A DNA stretch of 64,000 nt from VAZQ01 sp963841705. Lineage in GTDB: Bacteria > Pseudomonadota > Alphaproteobacteria > Rhizobiales > Xanthobacteraceae. The stretch lies in NCBI GenBank assembly GCA_963841705.1, contig CAWJDY010000057.1:22164-86163 (forward strand). The letters are read 5' to 3'. A program made the position numbers and the translations under genes. Positions 32,645 to 41,659 of the stretch are shown in pieces. The notes below the pieces were generated by a model. It was not told the origin of the DNA, made no database searches, and was given only the letters and a program-made list of their open reading frames with translations. Position 1 is the first letter of the stretch. Each line of letters opens with the position of its first letter.

Positions 32645-33517
32645 ATGGCCGGTAACGATTATGACCGCGCGAGCGAAGATCTCGGCAACATCGTCAATCT
32701 CGGGCACGTCAACGTCTGCATCAGCGATCAGCATCTCGCGACCAGCTACTACATCACCGGGCTGGGGCTAACGCGCGATCCCTTCCTCAATACCGGGACA
32801 CGGAATATGTGGGTCAACGTCGGCGTGAGCCAGTTTCATCTGCCTACCGGCACACCCGATATCCTGCGCGGCGTCACCGGTCTCGTCGTGCCCGACCGCG
32901 CCGCGCTGCTCGATCGTCTTGCGCAAATGCGCAAGCCGCTCGAAGGCACGCGGTTCGACTTCCACGAGAGCAACGACTGTGTCGAGACCGTCTGTCCCTG
33001 GGGCAACCGCATCAACGTGCATGCGCCCGAAGCGGCGCGCTTCGGCCGCATCGTGCTCGGCATGCCCTACATCCGCTTCGATGTGCGTCCGGACACGGCG
33101 CAGCGCATCGCCCGCTTCTATCGCGAGGTCATGGGGGCGCTCGTCAGCGTTACCGAGAACGGCAGCGGCAGAAGCGCCCGCGTGCAGGTCGGCGAGAAGC
33201 AGTACTGGGAGTTCTGCGAAACCGATGCGCCCGAGCAGCCCTACGACCGCCATCACGTGCAGATCTACATCGCGAACTTCTCCCCACCCCACCGCAAGCT
33301 CAAGGCGCTGGGCCTCCTTACGCTCGAGGTGAACCAGCACGAATACCGCTTCAAGGACGTTATCGATCTCGACACCCGCGAGGTGCTGTTCACGGTCGAG
33401 CACGAGGTGCGCAGCCAGACTCATCCGCTCTACGGCCGCCCCCTGGTCAACCGCAACGCCGCGCAGACCAACCGCAACTACAGGCCGGGTCACGACAGCA
33501 TGTCCTGGGCGATGTGA
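32645..33517 (+). CDS. VOC-family protein, glyoxalase/dioxygenase superfamily
   Basis: The 290-residue protein has two VOC-like modules (LGHVNVCISDQHLATSYYIT near the N-terminus and MPYIRFDVRPDTAQRIARFY in the second half). A histidine is present in GHVNV and HHVQIYI, and a glutamate in VLFTVEHEVR, so a metal site is possible, but the usual His-His-Glu extradiol set is not in its standard positions. It lies 28 bp after the indolepyruvate oxidoreductase and is probably cotranscribed. It could be a lyase, isomerase or non-catalytic binding protein; the function is not assigned. Confidence 0.75.
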   Translation: MAGNDYDRASEDLGNIVNLGHVNVCISDQHLATSYYITGLGLTRDPFLNTGTRNMWVNVGVSQFHLPTGTPDILRGVTGLVVPDRAALLDRLAQMRKPLEGTRFDFHESNDCVETVCPWGNRINVHAPEAARFGRIVLGMPYIRFDVRPDTAQRIARFYREVMGALVSVTENGSGRSARVQVGEKQYWEFCETDAPEQPYDRHHVQIYIANFSPPHRKLKALGLLTLEVNQHEYRFKDVIDLDTREVLFTVEHEVRSQTHPLYGRPLVNRNAAQTNRNYRPGHDSMSWAM

Positions 33518-33523
33518 CCTGGT

Positions 33524-33551
33524 CGCGGGCGGGTTGCAAACCCGCCCCTAC
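33524..33551. repeat. REP palindrome, GTAGGGG family (partial)
   Basis: CGCGGGCGGGTTGC followed by AAACCCGCCCCTAC is a variant of the palindrome at 28996, with the left end substituted. It begins six bases after the VOC gene stop. Confidence 0.7.
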
Positions 33552-33624
33552 ATTGTGGTGCGCGTCCCGGAATCCATAAGGATCTTCATATCTGCCTCCC
33601 CATCCCCTATGGTTAGAGTGAAGC

Positions 33625-34899
33625 ATGCCCACATCCACCCGACGCGCGCTGGTGATCGGCGGCTCGCTCGGCGGCCTCCTGGCGGCGCATCTCCTGCGCA
33701 GGGAAGGCTGGGACACGACCGTCTTTGAGCGCAACCCGGAGGACCTTACCGGCCGCGGCGCGGGGCTGAGCACCCATCCCCAGCTTCTCGAGATCCTCGG
33801 GCGCATCGGGATCGACTTCGACGCAACCATGGGCGTTCCGCTCGACCGCATCATCGTGTTTGATGCGCGCGGGCGGGTGCTGGTCGAACAGTACACCGCG
33901 CGGCTGATGAGCTCATGGGGCCGGCTCTACCGCGCGTTGCGCGATCCCCTCCCGGCTACAAGCTATCGGCTCGGCATGTCGCTCGTGCGCGTCGAGCAGG
34001 ATGCGCGCGCGGTCACCGCGGTATTCGCCAACGGCGACGCGGCGCAAGGCGAGCTGCTCGTCGGCGCCGACGGGGGGCGCTCCACCGTGCGCGAGCAGTT
34101 CCTCCCCGACCTGGCGCCGCAATATGCCGGCTATCTCGCCTGGCGCGCCATGCTGGACGAGAGCGACGTGCCTCCTGCCATCCGGGCGCAGATTTTCGAG
34201 CGCTACACCTTCTGCCTGCCCGAAGGCGAGCTGTTCCTCGCCTATCCCGTGCCCGGCCGCAACAACGAGACCGAGGTCGGCCGGCGCGCTTACAACATCG
34301 TCTGGTATCGGCCGACCGATCCCGACACCCTCGTCGATCTCTGCACCGACGCCAGCGGAAAATATCACGGCCCCGCCATTCCCCCGCCGCTCATCCGTCC
34401 CGACGTCATCGCCGCAATCAAGGCGGCCGCGAGGGCGCTGGTCGCTCCGCAGCTCGCCGAAATCTTCGCCCGTGCGCAGCCGTTCTTCCAGCCCATCTTC
34501 GATCTCGAAAGCCCGAGCACCGTGTTCGGGCGCGTCGCGCTTCTGGGCGACGCTGCGTTCGTAGCTCGACCGCATGTGGGCGCAGGCGTCACCAAGGCGG
34601 CGCTCGAGGCGGCAAGCCTCGCCGAGGCGGTGCGAGGCGATGACGTAGCCGGCGGGCTCCTGCGCTTTGCGCGCGAGCAGCAGCCGTTCGGGCGCGGGCT
34701 TGTCGCGGCGGGCAGGCGCGAAGGCGCCTACCTCTCCGCCCAGCTCAAGCCGCCGGCGCAACGCAGCGCGGCCGAGCGCAACCCCACGCTCGCGGAAGTG
34801 CTCCACGCCCACAATACCCGCAGCGAAAGCCTGCGGGCCGTGCTCGTGGCCGCGCGCCGCGAGGCGCAGGATGGGGCTATTGCCGCGCTGCAGCATTGA
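33625..34899 (+). CDS. FAD-dependent aromatic monooxygenase, 2,6-dihydroxypyridine hydroxylase-like
   Basis: The 424-residue protein is a single-component class A flavoprotein hydroxylase. The dinucleotide fold is RALVIGGSLGGLLAAHLL with VFERNPEDL after it, the DG motif appears as LLVGADGGRSTVREQF, and the GD motif as GRVALLGDAAFVARPHVGAG. The overall layout, including FLAYPVPG and YNIVWYRPTD, fits the 2,6-dihydroxypyridine 3-hydroxylase group more than the p-hydroxybenzoate group. It uses NAD(P)H and O2 to hydroxylate an electron-rich ring. It lies just upstream of the 4-hydroxybenzoyl-CoA reductase genes, with 64 bp between. The actual substrate is not predictable. Confidence 0.85.
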   Translation: MPTSTRRALVIGGSLGGLLAAHLLRREGWDTTVFERNPEDLTGRGAGLSTHPQLLEILGRIGIDFDATMGVPLDRIIVFDARGRVLVEQYTARLMSSWGRLYRALRDPLPATSYRLGMSLVRVEQDARAVTAVFANGDAAQGELLVGADGGRSTVREQFLPDLAPQYAGYLAWRAMLDESDVPPAIRAQIFERYTFCLPEGELFLAYPVPGRNNETEVGRRAYNIVWYRPTDPDTLVDLCTDASGKYHGPAIPPPLIRPDVIAAIKAAARALVAPQLAEIFARAQPFFQPIFDLESPSTVFGRVALLGDAAFVARPHVGAGVTKAALEAASLAEAVRGDDVAGGLLRFAREQQPFGRGLVAAGRREGAYLSAQLKPPAQRSAAERNPTLAEVLHAHNTRSESLRAVLVAARREAQDGAIAALQH

Positions 34900-34963
34900 A
34901 GATTTTATTTGCTACCCGCTGAACTTTCTTGCGAAAACCGAAATCCGGGTTAGGTCAAGGCCA

Positions 34964-35446
34964 ATGGCACGTCTGCTCGAGCTGACGCTAAACGGCCGCC
35001 CGCGCGCGGATGCAGTGGCGGATAACCTGTTGCTGCTCGACTACCTGCGCGAGATCGTCGGCCTCACCGGAACAAAGACCGGCTGCGACGGCGGCGAATG
35101 CGGTGCCTGCACCGTCCTGGTCGATGATCGCCCGCGCCTCTCCTGCCTCACGCTCGCCGCGACCATGGGGGGCCGGCGCGTCGACACTATCGAATCTCTT
35201 GCGCGCGAGGGCCGGCTTTCGGCAGTGCAGCGCGGCTTTCACGAAAAGCTCGGCTCTCAGTGCGGGTACTGCACGCCGGGCTTTATCATGGCTTCGGCCG
35301 GCCTGTTGCGCCGCAATCCCTTTCCCAACGAGGATGAGATTCGCGCGGCCCTGGGCAGCAACATCTGCCGCTGCACCGGCTATGTAAAAATCATCGAAGC
35401 GGTCAAATACGCCGCCGACCTGCACGCGGCCGGAGCATCGCCGTGA
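34964..35446 (+). CDS. hcrC: 4-Hydroxybenzoyl-CoA reductase, gamma (2Fe-2S) subunit
   Basis: The 160-residue subunit carries two 2Fe-2S clusters. The plant-type cluster is in GCDGGECGACTVLVDD with a fourth cysteine at RLSCL, and the second in QCGYCTPGF plus NICRCTGYVKI. This is the CoxS/HcrC small subunit of molybdenum hydroxylases. The ATG at 34964 (MARLLELTLNG) is used, and AAGG lies upstream. The stop overlaps the next gene's GTG start by 4 bases. Assignment to HcrC rather than another hydroxylase rests on the beta subunit encoded downstream, which has the reductase-specific 4Fe-4S loop. Confidence 0.9.
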   Translation: MARLLELTLNGRPRADAVADNLLLLDYLREIVGLTGTKTGCDGGECGACTVLVDDRPRLSCLTLAATMGGRRVDTIESLAREGRLSAVQRGFHEKLGSQCGYCTPGFIMASAGLLRRNPFPNEDEIRAALGSNICRCTGYVKIIEAVKYAADLHAAGASP

Positions 35447-37764
35447 ACGAGATCTTGCCCACGCGCAACATCGGCTCTTACGTGCCGATGATCGATGGGC
35501 CGGAAAAGGTCTCGGGCCGAGCAAAATACACCGCCGATCTGATCGCACCCGGCATGCTCGCGGGGCACATCTATCGCAGCCCCTATTCCCACGCCGAGAT
35601 TCTCGAAGTGGATATCGCCGAGGCTCTGCGCGTTCCGGGGGTGAAGGCGATCGTTACCGGGGCGGATTGCGACAGACCCTTCGGCGTGCTTCCCATCGCG
35701 CGCAGCGAGCACCCGCTGGCGCGGGACAAGGTGCGCTATCGCGGCGAGCCGGTCGCCGCCGTCGCCGCCATCGATGATGCCACGGCCAAGCGCGCCATTG
35801 CGCTGATCAGGCTCAAGGTGCGCGAATTACCTGCCTACTACACCGCCCAGACAGCTTTGGCCCCGGGCGCGGGCAACATCCATGCGCACCGTCCAGGCAA
35901 TGTGGAGCGCGACGTCCTGTTCGAGCTCGGCAACGTCGAGCAGGGCCTGCGCGAAGCCGATCTCGTGCGCGAGGCGAGCTACAACTGCGCCGAGGTGTGC
36001 CAGAACCAGATGGAAATGCACGCCGCCGTCGCCGAGTATGACCGCGAGCGCGACCGCATGACTGTGCATGCCAGCACCCAGGTCCCCTATTACGTCCACC
36101 TCATGCTGGCGCAGGTCCTCGACATGGACATGTCGCGCATCCGCGTGATCAAGCCCCATGTCGGCGGCGGGTTCGGGTGCCGCACCGAGGCGCTCAATGT
36201 GGAGCTGATAGCAGCGCTGCTGGCAAAGCGCGCCGGCGGATGCGTGCGCATGATGATCAACCGCGAGGAGACGTTCATCACCCATCGCGGCCGGCCGGAA
36301 ACCGACATCCGGCTCAAGCTCGGAATGCGCAGGGATGGGCGCATCACCGCGGTCGAATGCGAATGCTACCAGCGCGGCGGCGCCCATTCCGGCTATGGCG
36401 TGGTCACCATCCTCTATGCGGGCTCGATGCTCTACGCCATCTACGACCTGCACAACGTCAAATACATCGGCAAGCGCGTGCTCACCAACACGCCGCCCTG
36501 CGGCGCTTTCCGCGGCCACGGCACCGTCGATATCCGCTTCGCCTTCGAGAGCCTGCTCGACCAGATGGCACATGAGATGGCGCTCGATCCCATCGCGGTG
36601 CGGCGCACGAATTATCTCACTGCGCCCACGTTCACCGACAACGATCTGATGGTGAACAGCTATGGCCTGCCGGAATGCGTCGACTGGGTGGAGAAGGCGA
36701 GCGGCTGGAAAGCGCGCAAAGGCAGATTGAGCAAGGGCAAGGGCCTGGGCTTTGCATGCTCCCACTATATCAGCGGCGCCTCCAAGCCGGTGAACTGGAC
36801 CGGCGAGCCGCACGCGACGGTGAAGATCAAGCTCGATTTCGACGGCTCGATCGTCGTGCTTTCGGGCGCCGCCGATATCGGCCAGGGCTCGACCACCCTC
36901 CTGGCGCAGACCGTGGGCGAGATCCTCGGCCTCGATCTCGGGAGAATCCGGGTCGTGACCGGCGACAGCGAAGTGGTACCGAAGGACAACGGCTCCTACT
37001 CCTCGCGGGTGACTTTCATGGTGGGCAACGCCGCCCTCGACGCGGCGCACAATCTCAAGCGCGTGCTGGTAGCAGCGGCGGCGCGCAAGCTCGATGCCAA
37101 GCCGGAGGAGGTCGAATGCCTCGGCGAGGTCTATCGCGCCGGCGCCCAGGACAAGGGCCTGACCTTCAACGAAGTGGTCACCGAAGCGCTGCGGGACAGC
37201 GGTACCATCACCGTGACCGGCACCTATTCCACCACCCCGGAATCCCACGGCGGCAAGAAATACCGCGGCGCCGCCATCGGCGGCACCATGGGCTACAGCT
37301 ATTCCGCGCAGGTGGTCGAGGTCAGCGTCGATGCGGACACCGGCGTGGTGAGCGTCGACAAGGTCTGGGTGGCGCATGACTGCGGCAAGGCGCTCAACCG
37401 CCTCACCGTGGAAGGCCAGGTGCAGGGTTCGGTGTGGATGGGGATGGGCCAGGCCATGAGCGAGGAGACCGCCTATCACGACGGCCTGCTCATCACCGGC
37501 AATATGCTCGACTACCGCGTTCCGACCATCGCGGATTCGCCTCCCATCGAGGTCGGCATCGTCGAGAGCAACGACCCGCATGGGCCGTTCGGAGCGAAGG
37601 AGGCGGGCGAGGGCTCGCTCGCTGCATTCCTGCCGGCGCTCACCAATGCGATCGCCGACGCGATCGACGTGCGCTTCAACGACCTCCCGGTTACGCCGGA
37701 CCGCGTGTTCGCGGCGATCGAGAAACATCGCCGCGCCCACACCGGGCGTAGCCGGGCGGCTTGA
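35443..37764 (+). CDS. hcrA: 4-Hydroxybenzoyl-CoA reductase, alpha (molybdopterin) subunit
   Basis: The 773-residue large subunit binds the molybdenum-cytosine dinucleotide. Family landmarks are the N-terminal GPEKVSGRAKYTADL, VCQNQMEMHAAVAEY (the QMEMH substrate-side motif in place of the oxidase MEP), IKPHVGGGFGCRTE, GAFRGHGTVD, a Mo-proximal DIGQGSTTLLAQTV, and FGAKEAGEGSLAAFLPALTNA with the catalytic glutamate. It forms an (alpha beta gamma)2 complex that removes the phenolic hydroxyl of 4-hydroxybenzoyl-CoA using low-potential electrons, yielding benzoyl-CoA. The GTG start overlaps the stop of hcrC (GTGA), and its stop overlaps the hcrB start, so the three are translationally coupled. 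The neighbouring Cys-rich beta loop supports the reductase assignment. Confidence 0.9.
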   Translation: MNEILPTRNIGSYVPMIDGPEKVSGRAKYTADLIAPGMLAGHIYRSPYSHAEILEVDIAEALRVPGVKAIVTGADCDRPFGVLPIARSEHPLARDKVRYRGEPVAAVAAIDDATAKRAIALIRLKVRELPAYYTAQTALAPGAGNIHAHRPGNVERDVLFELGNVEQGLREADLVREASYNCAEVCQNQMEMHAAVAEYDRERDRMTVHASTQVPYYVHLMLAQVLDMDMSRIRVIKPHVGGGFGCRTEALNVELIAALLAKRAGGCVRMMINREETFITHRGRPETDIRLKLGMRRDGRITAVECECYQRGGAHSGYGVVTILYAGSMLYAIYDLHNVKYIGKRVLTNTPPCGAFRGHGTVDIRFAFESLLDQMAHEMALDPIAVRRTNYLTAPTFTDNDLMVNSYGLPECVDWVEKASGWKARKGRLSKGKGLGFACSHYISGASKPVNWTGEPHATVKIKLDFDGSIVVLSGAADIGQGSTTLLAQTVGEILGLDLGRIRVVTGDSEVVPKDNGSYSSRVTFMVGNAALDAAHNLKRVLVAAAARKLDAKPEEVECLGEVYRAGAQDKGLTFNEVVTEALRDSGTITVTGTYSTTPESHGGKKYRGAAIGGTMGYSYSAQVVEVSVDADTGVVSVDKVWVAHDCGKALNRLTVEGQVQGSVWMGMGQAMSEETAYHDGLLITGNMLDYRVPTIADSPPIEVGIVESNDPHGPFGAKEAGEGSLAAFLPALTNAIADAIDVRFNDLPVTPDRVFAAIEKHRRAHTGRSRAA

Positions 37765-38798
37765 TGGACGCGCTGGCCCCTTTCCAGCTCCTTCGCCCGA
37801 CCACGCTGGATGAAGCTCTCAAAGCGCGCAGGGATCATCCCGACGGCCGGCTTCTCGGCGGCGGCACTGACCTCCTCGTCAACATCCGGCGCGGCATCGT
37901 CGCCCCGGAAAGCCTCATCGACATCACCGGCGTAAACGAGCTGCGGGGCATCCATGTAGACGCCCAGGGGGTCGAGATCGGCGCCGCCGCCACCCTCGCC
38001 GAGGTCGCCGTGCATCCCGAGATCGTGCGATACTATCCCGTGCTCGCGCAGGCCGCTGCCTGCATTGCCGGCCCCACGCATCGCAACATGGGCACGGTCG
38101 GAGGCAATCTGTGCCTCGACACCCGCTGCCTGTTCTATAATCAGAGCGAGTGGTGGCGCTCTGCCAACAATCATTGCCTCAAGACAACGGGCGACATCTG
38201 TCACGTTGCTCCGAAGAGTTGCGGCATATGCTTTGCGACCTTCAGCGGCGATCTTGCGCCGGCCCTGATGACCCTTGGCGCGGAAGTGGAGCTTGCCGGA
38301 CCGAGCGGAACGCGCAGGCTCCCGCTGTCCTCGCTCTACATCGGTTATGCCCGGCAGGACGAGCCGATGACCGAGACGAGGGGCGACGGCAAATATTATC
38401 TCGCACTGCGTCCGGGCGAGCTGATCGCGCGGGTGCGCGCAGGAAACACGCCCGGCCTGCGCTCGGCGTATGACAAGATCCGCATTCGCCGCTCCATCGA
38501 ATACCCCGTCACCGGCGTTGCGGTGGCGTTGCGCCGCCACGGCGATGCGCTCATCGATCTGCGTGTGGCCTTCACCGGCACCAATCCGCGTCCGGTCCTG
38601 CTCGAAGGCACCGATGCGCTCTGCGGCGGGCCGCTCGACGAGCGCGTGCTCGACGAACTCGATCGGCTCGTGCGCGATCAGATCATGTCGATGAAGACCA
38701 CGTTCACGCCGGGTCACTATCGCCGCCGGGTCGCCGGCGTGCTGGCGCGCCGCCTGGTGACACGGCTGTTCGCAGGTGAGGGCAATACCTCCTCCTGA
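37764..38798 (+). CDS. hcrB: 4-Hydroxybenzoyl-CoA reductase, beta (FAD, 4Fe-4S) subunit
   Basis: This 344-residue FAD subunit has the flavin-binding motifs RLLGGGTDLLVNIRRG and AGPTHRNMGTVGGNLCLDTR. Unlike other xanthine-oxidase-family subunits it has a cysteine-rich insertion with Cys122, Cys138, Cys146 and Cys153/Cys156 (CLFYNQSEWWR, NHCLK, DICHVAP, SCGICFA). That insertion holds the extra 4Fe-4S cluster that distinguishes 4-hydroxybenzoyl-CoA reductase and gives it reductive directionality. This is the strongest evidence for the whole complex. The ATG at 37764 overlaps the hcrA stop (TTGATG). The last codons, GNTSS-stop, are read from the inverted end of the repeat that begins at 38790, so the native C-terminus may have been altered slightly. 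Confidence 0.93.
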   Translation: MDALAPFQLLRPTTLDEALKARRDHPDGRLLGGGTDLLVNIRRGIVAPESLIDITGVNELRGIHVDAQGVEIGAAATLAEVAVHPEIVRYYPVLAQAAACIAGPTHRNMGTVGGNLCLDTRCLFYNQSEWWRSANNHCLKTTGDICHVAPKSCGICFATFSGDLAPALMTLGAEVELAGPSGTRRLPLSSLYIGYARQDEPMTETRGDGKYYLALRPGELIARVRAGNTPGLRSAYDKIRIRRSIEYPVTGVAVALRRHGDALIDLRVAFTGTNPRPVLLEGTDALCGGPLDERVLDELDRLVRDQIMSMKTTFTPGHYRRRVAGVLARRLVTRLFAGEGNTSS

Positions 38799-39042
38799 AA
38801 GGCAGGACAATCGCATATGGACGCAACGGTGCAGCAAGCCACGCTTGTCATTCCGGCCGAGCGAGCCGGGCTTCGCCCGGCGAGGGAGAGCCGGAATCCA
38901 GTAACCGAAGCAGCTCGCGCTTTCACGCCGGCCGTGGATTACTGGGTCCCGCCCCCGCGTACGCGGGGGCCGGAGCCGGGCTCGCTTGGCCGGGACGACA
39001 GCCCATATGCGATAGGCCCTGCCCTGAAAGGGGGAGGTATAA
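38790..39042. repeat. MITE-like element between hcrB and the CoA ligase gene
   Basis: The left end AATACCTCC...TGAAAGGCAGG and ATCGCATATGG is mirrored by CCATATGCGAT, CCTGCCCTGAAAGGGGG and AGGTAT on the right, giving ends of about 45 bp. Inside is a second inverted pair, CATTCCGGCCGAGCGAGCC and GGCTCGCTTGGCCGGGACGA. It spans the whole gap between the two convergent genes, and the hcrB stop codon lies in its left arm. Confidence 0.75.
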
Positions 39043-39048
39043 ACCGCA

Positions 39049-40626
39049 TCACTCCCGCAGCTTGAATCTCTGAATCTTTCCCGTGGCCGTGCGCGGCAGA
39101 TCGGGGCGGACATCGATCCAGCGCGGATATTTCCACGCCCCGGCGCGTTCCTTCACCTGCGCGCGCAACGCCTCGAACAGCTGCTCGTCGGCGCTGTATC
39201 CGTTCTTGAGCACGATGAAGGCCTTGGGCTTGATCAAACCGTCGCCATCCGGCTTGCCGATCACCGCCGCCTCCAGCACGGCTTCATGCGCAACGAGCGC
39301 GGCCTCGACCTCGAATGGCGACACCCACATGCCGTTCACCTTGAACATGTCGTCGCTGCGTCCGCAGTAGTGATAGTAGCCGTCATGGTCGCGGACATAT
39401 TTGTCGCCGGTGTAGGTCCACTCGCCGACGAAGGTGCGGCGGCTTTTCGCCCGCTGGTTCCAGTAGCCTTCCCCGGCGGTGGGGCCGCGCACGACGAGCT
39501 CCCCGATCTCTCCTGCGGGAAGCTCCTGTCCGCTCTCGCCGACGATCTTGAGCTCGTATCCCGGCACCGGCTTTCCGGTCGAGCCGTAGCGGATGTCGCG
39601 GGGCTGGTTGCTCAGAAAAGTCTGCAGCATCTCCGTCGAGCCCAGGCCATCGAGAATGTCCACTCCCACGACGGAGCGCCATTGCTCGCCGAGCTTTGCG
39701 GGCAGCGCCTCGCCGGCCGAGATGCACAGCCGCAACCGGTCGGATCCGGCCCCGCGACCGATGTCGGGATGCGCCAGCAGCGCGGCATAAAGCGACGGCA
39801 CCGCGTAAAAGATCGTGGGACGATGCCGGCGCAGGGTTGCCATCACCGCCTGGGGTGTCGGCCGCTCCGGCAGGAGCACGGCGCTTGCGCCGACAGACGA
39901 AGGAAACAGCACGCCGTTGCCCAGGCCGTAGGAGAAGGAGAGCTTCGCTGCCGAGAATGCGACGTCATTCTCGGCAATCCCGATCACCCCCTGACCCATG
40001 AGCCGCGACGCCGCCATGGGGCTCGTATGCACGTGCCTGACCGCCTTGGGATCTCCGGTCGAGCCCGAGGTGTAAATCCAGAACGCGACCTCGTCGGACA
40101 ACGTAGCCGCGGTGAACCGTTGCCGCGGAGCCTCGCGCAACAGGTCCTCCAGGAACAGCGCCTCGGGCCATTGCGCCCGCTGCTGCGAGCTTGCTCCCGC
40201 CACGATCACTGCGGAGAGCTGCGGGAGATCGGCGCGAATTGCCAGCATCGTCGGCGCAAGCGGGGCTGCGACCACGACTGCCGCGGCGCGGCTGTCGGCC
40301 AGCAGATATTTGTATTGCTCGGCCGCGAGCAGCGTGTTCACGGGTATGGGGATGATGCCGGCGCGAATGGCGCCCCAGAACGCAACGGGATGATCGACGG
40401 TGTCGTGCAAAATGACCACCAACCGATCCTCCCGGCGCAACCCCAGGGTCCGCAGCGCTGCGGCGAATTGAAAGGTGGCCTCCTGCAGCTCGCCATAGGT
40501 GATGGATCGCTCGCCGTCGGTGAATGCGACCTTGCCGGCGAGGCCGCGATCGACATTGGCGTCCACAAAGTCGCCGACGGCGTTGTATGGCCGCCGTTGC
40601 AGGAACGCTTCGAGCGTACCTGGCAT
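39049..40626 (-). CDS. Benzoate/4-hydroxybenzoate-CoA ligase family protein
   Basis: The 525-residue adenylate-forming enzyme activates an aromatic acid with ATP and CoA. The phosphate-binding loop reads YTSGSTGDPKAVRHVH, followed by FSYGLGNGVLFPSSVGA, which is typical of the benzoate-CoA ligase group (BCL_4HBCL), then GSTEMLQTFLSN, the adenylate-binding TYTGDKYVRDHDGYYHYCGR, and the catalytic lysine in RTATGKIQRFKLRE. Its length fits BadA/HbaA. The ATG at 40626 lies 9 bp after the VOC gene stop. It is encoded convergently to hcrCAB and would supply 4-hydroxybenzoyl-CoA or benzoyl-CoA to that pathway. The exact aromatic acid is not fixed by sequence. Confidence 0.9.
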   Translation of the reverse strand: MPGTLEAFLQRRPYNAVGDFVDANVDRGLAGKVAFTDGERSITYGELQEATFQFAAALRTLGLRREDRLVVILHDTVDHPVAFWGAIRAGIIPIPVNTLLAAEQYKYLLADSRAAAVVVAAPLAPTMLAIRADLPQLSAVIVAGASSQQRAQWPEALFLEDLLREAPRQRFTAATLSDEVAFWIYTSGSTGDPKAVRHVHTSPMAASRLMGQGVIGIAENDVAFSAAKLSFSYGLGNGVLFPSSVGASAVLLPERPTPQAVMATLRRHRPTIFYAVPSLYAALLAHPDIGRGAGSDRLRLCISAGEALPAKLGEQWRSVVGVDILDGLGSTEMLQTFLSNQPRDIRYGSTGKPVPGYELKIVGESGQELPAGEIGELVVRGPTAGEGYWNQRAKSRRTFVGEWTYTGDKYVRDHDGYYHYCGRSDDMFKVNGMWVSPFEVEAALVAHEAVLEAAVIGKPDGDGLIKPKAFIVLKNGYSADEQLFEALRAQVKERAGAWKYPRWIDVRPDLPRTATGKIQRFKLRE

Positions 40627-40634
40627 GGCTAGGG

Positions 40635-41582
40635 TTACTCCCTGAACAGCCAGGCTCCTTGCCCGATTTCCGCAGGAAATTCGGCGATCAACATTTCCTC
40701 CCTCCGATGTGTTTGTAGCCCCGCCTTTTTCAACATAGCGGCGAGCGCGGGAAGCGACCGCACCCGGATCTCGCAAGCGCCCATGAATGGCAGGGACGGT
40801 ACGGATATTTCGGGCAGCATACGCCGAAACCCGTCGGCGGTGACGAGATCGACCTGGCCGCGATCAAGCGCGAACGCCTCTCCGAATTCGGCAGCGCGCG
40901 GCTTGCGGCCGGTAAATCTCGCATAGCGTTGCGCCGCTTCCGCCACGTCGGCGACTGCGATCGTAACCCGCGTCAGTGCCAGCGCGCCGTTTGGATGCGA
41001 GAGCCAGCGCGGCTGCCAAACCATGCTCTCGGTATGATGCGCGAGCATCTGGATGCGGCCCTCCGGCATCTCCCCAGGCTCGACGCGCGCCACCGTGAAA
41101 GCGGCCGTTCCCGGCGCGCCGTTATTGTCCACCGGCCGCTCCATCTCGGCGAGCGGACGCACGCGAAAGCCGTGTTGCGCCAGGCGGCGATGCGCCGCGA
41201 CCGCATCAGCGACCGCAAAGGCCGCGAGATGCAGGCCGGGATAGTGCGCGGTTGCTGCTTCGAGCTCGCCGGCAAGCGGCGTGTCGGCGGTCTTGAACAA
41301 CACTTCCATATAGCCCTGCGACAGCATGGCGGTGATATTGCCGGTGCCGGTAAGGCGGGCCGCACCACCGCCCGGATCCGGATTGACCTGGAGGGAGGGC
41401 GGCGTTGGGGCGAAGCCCGTGCGCCGCAGCGCGCGGTTGGCTTCTTCCACGTCGCGCACAAAGAACCCGACATGGTCGAGAAAGATTTCCTCGCCCAGCG
41501 GAAGCTGTCGTCCGGCTTGCGCGCGCACCGGTGAGACAGCCTGAGCTGATCTCTCAGTTTCGTCCGCCATCTGCGCCGTCAT
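40635..41582 (-). CDS. VOC-family protein, glyoxalase-like
   Basis: The 315-residue protein has VOC modules: LDHVGFFVRDVEEANRALRR near the N-terminus, with GYMEVLFKTADTP and HLAAFAVADAVAAHRRLAQH after it. The C-terminal half (LTRVTIAVADVAEAAQRYAR) repeats the fold. A single histidine and glutamate set (DHVGF, MEVLF) suggests a metal site in the first module. It lies just upstream of the benzoate-CoA ligase-type gene in the same operon. The start is uncertain: ATG 41582 is used, while ATG 41570 and GTG 41588 are alternatives. Its chemistry (isomerase, lyase or dioxygenase) is not assigned. Confidence 0.72.
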   Translation of the reverse strand: MTAQMADETERSAQAVSPVRAQAGRQLPLGEEIFLDHVGFFVRDVEEANRALRRTGFAPTPPSLQVNPDPGGGAARLTGTGNITAMLSQGYMEVLFKTADTPLAGELEAATAHYPGLHLAAFAVADAVAAHRRLAQHGFRVRPLAEMERPVDNNGAPGTAAFTVARVEPGEMPEGRIQMLAHHTESMVWQPRWLSHPNGALALTRVTIAVADVAEAAQRYARFTGRKPRAAEFGEAFALDRGQVDLVTADGFRRMLPEISVPSLPFMGACEIRVRSLPALAAMLKKAGLQTHRREEMLIAEFPAEIGQGAWLFRE

Positions 41583-41608
41583 ACCCACCGCGTTACCCTC
41601 GCCGTTCT

Positions 41609-41637
41609 GTAGGGGCGGGTTTCAAACCCGCCCCTAC
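41609..41637. repeat. REP palindrome, GTAGGGG family
   Basis: A perfect palindrome with arms GTAGGGGCGGGTTT and AAACCCGCCCCTAC, identical to those at 28996 and 45481. It lies between the VOC gene and the CoA ligase at 41713. Confidence 0.88.
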
Positions 41638-41659
41638 ATATCCTTTTCGTGCGTGGTTC

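Noticed and set aside
35827..37740. A frame of about 640 codons opposite hcrA
   Set aside because: Complementary to the well-supported hcrA gene, with His/Asp/Arg-rich sequence and no domain.
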